The notes under the pieces are model-generated. The model was not told the DNA's origin. It saw only the letters and a program-made list of their open reading frames with translations, and did no database searches. This document shows positions 59,586 to 64,000 of a stretch of 64,000 nucleotides of DNA, piece by piece (within the stretch, counting starts at the first letter, position 1; every line of letters starts with the position of its first letter). The position numbers and the translations under genes were made by a program. The DNA is from Streptomyces albofaciens JCM 4342 (GTDB taxonomy: Bacteria; Actinomycetota; Actinomycetes; Streptomycetales; Streptomycetaceae): the NCBI RefSeq assembly GCF_008634025.1, contig NZ_PDCM01000001.1, positions 3,132,501 to 3,196,500 on the forward strand. The letters run 5' to 3'.

Positions 59586-59621
59586 GTACCGCAATGCCTC
59601 CACAGAACGGAGCACGTCCTC

Positions 59622-60863
59622 ATGCCCACCACCCCTCGCATCGCGATCGTCGGCGCCGGTCCCGGCGGCCTCGCCTGCGCTTGCGTCCTGCAGCGGCACG
59701 GCGTGCCGGTCACGGTCTTCGAGCGGGAGGACGACGCCGGCTCCCGCGCGCAGGGCGGCACGCTCGACATCCATGAGGAAACGGGTCAGGCCGCCCTGCG
59801 TGCGGCCGGAGTGTTCGACCGGTTCCTCGCGCTGTCCCGGCCCGAAGGCCAGGAGTGGCGCTTGTACGACCGTCACGCGCACCTGATACGTCATGACCGG
59901 GCCGGTGAGGGCGATGTGAGCCGGCCGGAGATCGACCGTGGCCTGCTGCGCGCGCTTCTCCTCGATTCCCTCGCCCCCGGCACGGTCCGCTGGGGGCGCG
60001 GTGCGACCGCCGTCACTCCGCTGACCGGCGGCCTGGCCCGCCTCCACTTCCAGGACCGCACCGCCGAGGACTTCGACCTGGTCGTCGGCGCCGACGGCGC
60101 CTGGTCCCGGGTGCGCCCCGCGCTCTCCGGCGCCCGCCCCGCCTACACCGGTGTCACGATGGTGGAAGTCCGCTTCGAAGACGTCGACCGCCGGCGCCCC
60201 GGCATCGCCCGCCTGGTCGGCAGCGGCACCATGTCGGCCAAGGCGGGCCACCGCAGCCTGGTGCTGCAACGCAACAGCGACGGGCACGTCCGCGGCTACA
60301 TCACCTTCCGCGGGCCGCTGGACTGGCACGCCGGTCTCGACCTCGCCGACACCGAAGCCGTACGCGCCCGCCTCCTCGCCCGGTACCGGGGCTGGGACGA
60401 GAGCCTGCTGGACATCCTGCGCGCCAACGACGGCGCATTCGTCAACCGGCCCATGTTCGTCCTGCCCGTTCCCCATGCGTGGCGGCGCGTCCCCGGCGTC
60501 ACCCTGCTCGGCGACGCCGCCCATCTGATGCCGCCCATCGGCGTCGGCGTGAACCTCGCCCTGCTCGACGGCGCCGAACTGGCCCGCTCCGTCATCGATC
60601 ACCCCACCATCGACCGGGCCCTCGACGTATACGAAAGCGTCATGCTGCCCCGCGCCCTCGACCACGCGAGGACGGCACAGCAGCTGCTCGCGACGCTCCT
60701 GCCCGACAGCGACTCGGACGCCGCGCTTTTCCCTGATGCGGTGTGGCCCTCGGCTGACGGTGCCGGCGCTGCTACCGGCGCCGGCACCGACGCCGATACG
60801 GGTGCCCCTGCGGCTGTCGATACGGCCGACGGTGTCGACCCGCACGCCGCGCCCACGGGCTGA
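59622..60863 (+). CDS. FAD-dependent monooxygenase, TetX-like (copy 2)
   Basis: A 413-residue paralogue of copy 1: IAIVGAGPGGLACACVLQRHG, GGTLDIHEETGQAALRAAGV, RPEIDRGLLRALLLDSLAPGTVRWG, DLVVGADGAWSRVRP and GDAAHLMPPIGVGVNLALLDGAEL. It differs by an Ala/Asp/Gly-rich 45-residue C-terminal tail. It is a class A hydroxylase with FAD and NAD(P)H and probably a drug-like or aromatic substrate. ATG 59622 is used because it begins at the FAD motif. Confidence 0.9.
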   Translation: MPTTPRIAIVGAGPGGLACACVLQRHGVPVTVFEREDDAGSRAQGGTLDIHEETGQAALRAAGVFDRFLALSRPEGQEWRLYDRHAHLIRHDRAGEGDVSRPEIDRGLLRALLLDSLAPGTVRWGRGATAVTPLTGGLARLHFQDRTAEDFDLVVGADGAWSRVRPALSGARPAYTGVTMVEVRFEDVDRRRPGIARLVGSGTMSAKAGHRSLVLQRNSDGHVRGYITFRGPLDWHAGLDLADTEAVRARLLARYRGWDESLLDILRANDGAFVNRPMFVLPVPHAWRRVPGVTLLGDAAHLMPPIGVGVNLALLDGAELARSVIDHPTIDRALDVYESVMLPRALDHARTAQQLLATLLPDSDSDAALFPDAVWPSADGAGAATGAGTDADTGAPAAVDTADGVDPHAAPTG

Positions 60864-60895
60864 GCCGCGGCACGCTCGGCTGAGTTGGCGATCAT

Positions 60896-61426
60896 GTGGG
60901 GATGGCTGAGAACCCATCACCCGTCATACGCCTCCCTCGGTACACGAAGACGGACCAGCAGGAGATCCTCGGCGAAGGCGACGACCCCTTCGGCGTCGCC
61001 GGGACCGGGCTGGCCTTTCTGCCCAAGGAGGAGCACTTCGGCATCCGAAGCGGCGGCCGGCTCGTGGCCCACGCGGGGTTGCTGCGGCTGCCCGTGCTGA
61101 TCGGGGACGTCGCGACCGAGGCGGTGGGTGTCGGCGGGGTGGCCGTCGCGCCCGATATGCAGGGCCAGGGCCTGGCGCGACGCGTCGTCGCGGCCGCACT
61201 GGAACACGCCCGCACCATGGGCCCGCAGCACGCCCTCCTGTTCTGCCGGCCGCCCCTCGTGCCGCTGTACCAGCGCCTCGGCTGGCACCTGCTGGAGGCG
61301 GACGTCCTCGTGGAACAGCCCGAAGCCCGCCTCGTCCCCATGCCGCTGCACACCATGGTGACGCCCCTGCGCGACGGAGCGCGCTGGCCCACAGGGACGG
61401 TGCGCTTGTTCTCGCTCCCGATGTGA
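60896..61426 (+). CDS. GNAT family N-acetyltransferase
   Basis: The 176-residue protein has GNAT motif A as VGGVAVAPDMQGQGLARRVVAAALEHAR and a late LYQRLGWHLLEADVLVEQPE. The arrangement resembles acetyltransferases that act on small amines or antibiotics, but no substrate is evident. The start is GTG 60896 or ATG 60902, two codons later; neither has a good ribosome site. It follows monooxygenase 2 by 32 nt and could be part of that transcript. Confidence 0.86.
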   Translation: MGMAENPSPVIRLPRYTKTDQQEILGEGDDPFGVAGTGLAFLPKEEHFGIRSGGRLVAHAGLLRLPVLIGDVATEAVGVGGVAVAPDMQGQGLARRVVAAALEHARTMGPQHALLFCRPPLVPLYQRLGWHLLEADVLVEQPEARLVPMPLHTMVTPLRDGARWPTGTVRLFSLPM

Positions 61427-61460
61427 CGGTCCGGCCGGCTGCCGGGATTCCGCTGTGACC

Positions 61461-61557
61461 GAGAATTTTAGTTGGCGGATCTTGGTCTGAGCCGTGCAGG
61501 TCACATGGGCTTGGAGAATTCTTGTTGGCAGATCTTGAGAGGGATAGTTGGCGGATC
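61461..61557 (+). repeat. Left-end repeats of the TniQ element
   Basis: GTTGGCGGATCTT (61471-61483), GTTGGCAGATCTT (61524-61536) and GTTGGCGGATC (61547-61557). The first two lie in a longer shared context beginning GAGAATT (61461 and 61514). Multiple short transposase-binding repeats near the ends are characteristic of Tn7/Tn5053-type elements. Confidence 0.7.
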
Positions 61558-61576
61558 ATGAGCGCGGAGGTTGACT

Positions 61577-61828
61577 GTGAGTGAGCGCCGGTGCGTTGAT
61601 GAGCTGCGCCGAGTCTCGACGGGCGATACGGCCGCCTCTCCGCACACAGCAGCAGCCCTCGCGCCGTTCGCCGGCGACGCCCTGGTCGTGCCTCTCGGCA
61701 GCTACGGACTACTCTTCTTCCTTCTCGCCACCGTCTCGGTGGCCGCCGCGCTTATCGCACCGTGGACAGGCAGCAGCGTCATACGCCGCCGCTCCGGACG
61801 ACGGCCCCGCAGCATTGACCAACATTGA
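61577..61828 (+). pseudogene. C-terminal fragment of a transporter (MFS-like)
   Basis: 83 codons. GTG 61577 has GGAGG 6 nt before it, so it could be translated. Residues about 35-60 are one hydrophobic helix (GSYGLLFFLLATVSVAAALIAPW) followed by a basic tail, which looks like the last helix of a major facilitator. The preceding 11 helices are absent. Its TGA is directly followed by the TniQ stop codon of the opposite strand (TGA|TCA). It may be captured or truncated host DNA. Confidence 0.5.
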
Positions 61829-63691
61829 TCATTGGTGATCTCCCCCTCCGAGGATTGCGCTGGCGTAGTCCGGCAGGAGGTCGTGGAGGTATGCGTAGAA
61901 GGGGTGGTCCGGACGTTGGTGCAGGAGTGACGAGATGACCGCGGCGTCGATCACAGCGACTCCCCCTACGGGCAGTGGCTGCAAGTCCGGCGCCAAACGC
62001 CACTCGCTACCGGTGAGGCGGGACCAGATCAGGGCGGAGAAGCCGACGCGGATGCGGGATGCCTTCTTGGAGCCGGCGGCGATGGTTCGACGCCTGCCGG
62101 GGTAGTTCTCCGTGATCTTCTGCATCTCCGAGACCGGGAGTGTCCAGTTCGCGAAGCGCTTTCGCCGATCGTGGTAGTCCACCGGCGGCTGATCGGCGAC
62201 ATGGTCGGTGAAGCGCTGGAACAGGGTGGGTAGGTCTGCTCGGCGTCCGTGCAGGCGCTCCTCCAACGGCCGGAATCTCCCCCAGGAGCCCATCCAATCC
62301 GGAGGGATGCCGAGGTAGGCCCCTGCCTCTTGCAGTGACATACCCATCGCTGCCTGGACGAGATGGGCTGCGAGGCCCCTGCGGGTCGCGACGTTCGCGG
62401 GCGAGCGGCCCAAGAGTCCGAGCGGTGCCGCGATGATCTCCGTCCATTCCTCGGGAAGGCGTTGGGGGATGGCTTGCGGGGAGTAGCTACGTCGGCGGAT
62501 GTGCAGGAACCCCGGTAGAGCGACCTGGGTGGGCAGCGGCCGGGGGAACCGCTGATCGAGAAGTTGGAAGACTTCGTGTTGGAACAACGGAGAGCTGTCG
62601 CGCCGCAGAGTCAGCCATGTGTGGCCCCAGGCGGGGATCTCGCGGGGAGGCAGTTCGGCGATGAGCCGACCGAGTTCCAGGCGGAGTTCCGGCAGGGGCA
62701 GGTTCAGGATCCGCGCCGAGATGGCCAGGAGGGCGGCTGTGCCCCGGGCCGAGAAGACGTCGCTGTCCCATCGTGTCTGGGCGGTGGTGGAGAGTCTCAG
62801 AGACGGAGCTGGCCCGGATCGGCTGAGGTCGTGATCGAGGGCCTGCGTGAGCGGGCCGCTCGGTGCCAGGTTGGCCGTCAGGGGCCAGGTGGCGCGGATG
62901 AGCGCGGCCAGAACGAGGAGGTCCGTCATGCGGTTGTGGCCGGCCAGAGGGTCCAGTGAGCGGTGGGCGCCGTAGGGGCGGGCTTGCAGAAGGCGTTGCT
63001 GCAAGTCGAGCAGGTTGTCCGACGGGATGTCGCTGTCGGTGAGATCGATGGTGTCGAGCCGGGCGCCGCAGGGGCCCTGTCCGGGGTCGACGACGTTGCG
63101 GCATTGGGCTGGATGGAGTGGGTCGAGATGCGGCTCGACGATCAGACGGCGTGAGTTGCCTCGGATCATCAGTGCCGGCAGCTCGCAGGCGGGGCAGGTG
63201 GTCAAAAGAAAGGAGCGGTGCTCCAGGCAGGCGAAGTTGGCAGCCATCCGCCATGCCAGTTTCCAGGATCCTCCGTGGCGTTGCTGGATGGCCGAGCCGT
63301 CGCCGGCGAGGCAGGAGGGGCAGTAGCGTGTCGATGTCGTCAGGAGCCAGACGGGGAAGACGCCTCGGGGAGCGGGCGACAGGCCGCGCATGCCCAGGAG
63401 GGCTTCGGCCACGGGCGGGTAGCTGTTGACGTGGGGCTTGAAGGTGAGCGCGTCCGCCTCCTGCGTCGACATGCCAGTGGTAGCGCAGAATGCGGCGAGT
63501 ACGTCTCTCTCCAGCATGAACATCCGGCGCGCGGGCGCGGAGTTGCTGCGCGGGCCGATCAGCCCGGTGTGCTGCAGAAGGACGACAGGTTTCAGGTCCA
63601 GGCGGTGGGCGAGCCGCAGGATGAAGCCGTGAAGGTCTTCGTCGGGCAGCGGCGACAGGCTCCGGGGCAGTTGTGCGAGCGGGCGCCGCAC
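61829..63691 (-). CDS. TniQ family transposition target-selection protein
   Basis: A 620-residue protein with the TniQ N-terminal region (LPRSLSPLPDEDLHGFILRLAHR, 8-30). A zinc finger of form CPSC (124-127), CLEH (155-158), CPAC (166-169) follows, with the GSWKLAWRMAANF segment between. A long helical C-terminal part contains an HTH-like stretch (QAAMGMSLQEAGAYLGIPP). TniQ/TnsD proteins recognise the insertion target and recruit the ATPase TniB. GTG 63691 starts 3 nt after the stop of a 56-codon ORF, implying coupling. No TTA codon was seen despite slightly lower GC. Confidence 0.88.
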   Translation of the reverse strand: MRRPLAQLPRSLSPLPDEDLHGFILRLAHRLDLKPVVLLQHTGLIGPRSNSAPARRMFMLERDVLAAFCATTGMSTQEADALTFKPHVNSYPPVAEALLGMRGLSPAPRGVFPVWLLTTSTRYCPSCLAGDGSAIQQRHGGSWKLAWRMAANFACLEHRSFLLTTCPACELPALMIRGNSRRLIVEPHLDPLHPAQCRNVVDPGQGPCGARLDTIDLTDSDIPSDNLLDLQQRLLQARPYGAHRSLDPLAGHNRMTDLLVLAALIRATWPLTANLAPSGPLTQALDHDLSRSGPAPSLRLSTTAQTRWDSDVFSARGTAALLAISARILNLPLPELRLELGRLIAELPPREIPAWGHTWLTLRRDSSPLFQHEVFQLLDQRFPRPLPTQVALPGFLHIRRRSYSPQAIPQRLPEEWTEIIAAPLGLLGRSPANVATRRGLAAHLVQAAMGMSLQEAGAYLGIPPDWMGSWGRFRPLEERLHGRRADLPTLFQRFTDHVADQPPVDYHDRRKRFANWTLPVSEMQKITENYPGRRRTIAAGSKKASRIRVGFSALIWSRLTGSEWRLAPDLQPLPVGGVAVIDAAVISSLLHQRPDHPFYAYLHDLLPDYASAILGGGDHQ

Positions 63692-63694
63692 GGA

Positions 63695-63865
63695 TCAGCC
63701 TGGGGCCTGGTGGATGCGGGGCCCGTGGTCGTCGAAGACGGTGTTGCCGCTGCGGGAGCGGCGCTTGACGGGCGTACGTGCCTCATCCGGGCTCCCGTAC
63801 GGCGATATCAGCTCATCCAGGACGCATACGTCGGAACGGACCTGGGCGGCGGCCTTGGAGTTCAC
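63695..63865 (-). CDS. Small ORF upstream of TniQ, possible gene remnant
   Basis: 56 residues from GTG 63865, ending in TGA 63697-63695, 3 nt before the TniQ start. It begins VNSKAAAQVRSDVCVLDELI and ends GNTVFDDHGPRIHQAPG. A stop codon lies four codons upstream of the GTG, so no longer protein exists in this frame. In complete elements tniB sits here, so this may be its eroded tail or a leader peptide gene. I found no similarity by eye to TniB motifs. Confidence 0.4.
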   Translation of the reverse strand: MNSKAAAQVRSDVCVLDELISPYGSPDEARTPVKRRSRSGNTVFDDHGPRIHQAPG

Positions 63866-63954
63866 CGCACCAGATCATCAGCTCGTACGGCTTCCCGCAG
63901 CAGTTGATCACAACTGATCGCTTCGCAGAGTTACTGCGGAGCGACATCGGGGCC

Positions 63955-63984
63955 GTTTGCCAATAAGCATGCTGATTTGCCAAC
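63955..63984 (-). repeat. Right-side repeats of the TniQ element
   Basis: On the minus strand GTTGGCAAATC (63984-63974) and ATTGGCAAAC (63964-63955) match the left-end repeat in inverse orientation. AGTTG-ATCA-CAACT (63902-63915) is a further symmetric element between them and the small ORF. Confidence 0.6.
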
Positions 63985-64000
63985 TGTGCTGGGTCGTCTC

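Larger units (their letters stand above)
59314..59621. other. 308-bp intergenic region of module 2
   Basis: No gene was found. It contains the 17-bp iterated repeat (59347-59414), an AT-richer promoter zone (GTTGTACTTTTGAAG, 59429-59443), and then the CTCGCCGGG repeat in the leader of monooxygenase 2. Confidence 0.7.
61454..64000. mobile_element. TniQ-bearing Tn7/Tn5053-like element, incomplete or miniature
   Basis: The visible element holds a TniQ gene, a 56-codon ORF and an 83-codon transporter fragment. It is bounded on the left by three GTTGGC(G/A)GATC repeats (plus strand) and on the right by two related repeats in inverse orientation. A plausible left tip is TGTGACC at 61454; the right tip would be at or just past the window end. 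No TniA transposase, TniB ATPase or resolvase is visible. The boundaries are inferred. Confidence 0.55.

Overview
The window is high-GC actinobacterial chromosome, almost certainly Streptomyces. Third codon positions are strongly G/C biased, GTG starts are common, many genes have a TANNNT -10 box 5-8 nt before the start codon, and TTA codons are very rare. From memory, the gene order at the left (glutamine synthetase GlnA4, aldehyde dehydrogenase, SDR, then infC-rpmI-rplT, TrmH, pheS-pheT) matches the SCO1613-SCO1594 stretch of S. coelicolor. No rRNA, tRNA or CRISPR array was seen.

Layout. 1-3.9 kb: end of a GlnA4-type glutamine synthetase with an aldehyde dehydrogenase and an SDR (probable ethanolamine or amine catabolism), then a secreted HAD phosphatase. 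3.9-7.7 kb: a PLP racemase/aldolase-fold enzyme, and a mycosin co-translated with a membrane protein. 7.7-10.4 kb: a hairpin repeat array, an SseB-like protein, an aquaporin and a DUF1844 protein. 10.4-18.2 kb: translation genes infC, rpmI, rplT, a SpoU rRNA methyltransferase, an orphan PAS histidine kinase and pheST. infC appears to start at AUC and has an intrinsic terminator in its leader. 18.2-22.2 kb: a SpoIIE-type phosphatase, a TTA-containing HTH/TPR regulator, a NUDIX hydrolase and a small membrane protein, with three TTCACAC-GTGTGAA palindromes. 22.5-28.3 kb: 3-hydroxybutyryl-CoA dehydrogenase, a Tat-exported glycosidase-like protein, DUF1918, a divergent EamA/MocR pair whose start codons overlap, and a GNAT.

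28.3-34.3 kb: a complete minus-strand sugar operon (binding lipoprotein, two permeases, PfkB kinase, GH4 alpha-galactosidase) without its own ATPase. 34.5-41.5 kb: a TTA-containing IPT/TIG secreted protein, a divergent inositol-phosphatase-like gene and Lrp regulator, VOC, alpha/beta hydrolase, a DUF4097 lipoprotein, and an ECF41 sigma factor with a close match to its own promoter motif. 41.6-48.5 kb: a TmrB-like kinase, an MFS exporter divergent from a CGNR zinc-finger protein carrying a 14-unit octapeptide minisatellite, a stand-alone KAS-II and monomeric isocitrate dehydrogenase. 48.7-53.1 kb: a coupled operon of DUF1023 hydrolase, acyltransferase 3 and a NarL-type two-component system.

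53.1-61.4 kb: accessory region. Two paralogous divergent modules each pair a TetX-like flavin monooxygenase with a TetR regulator, and each intergenic region carries direct repeats of 17-bp period. Between them lie a LysR-effector-domain protein divergent from DUF5997, a methyltransferase and a degenerate Fic protein. 61.45 kb to the window end: a TniQ-bearing mobile element bounded by inverted clusters of GTTGGC(G/A)(G/A)ATC repeats, with no transposase or ATPase gene inside the visible part.

No feature has been tested by database search. Families were recognised from motifs, and functional assignments beyond the family level are inference.
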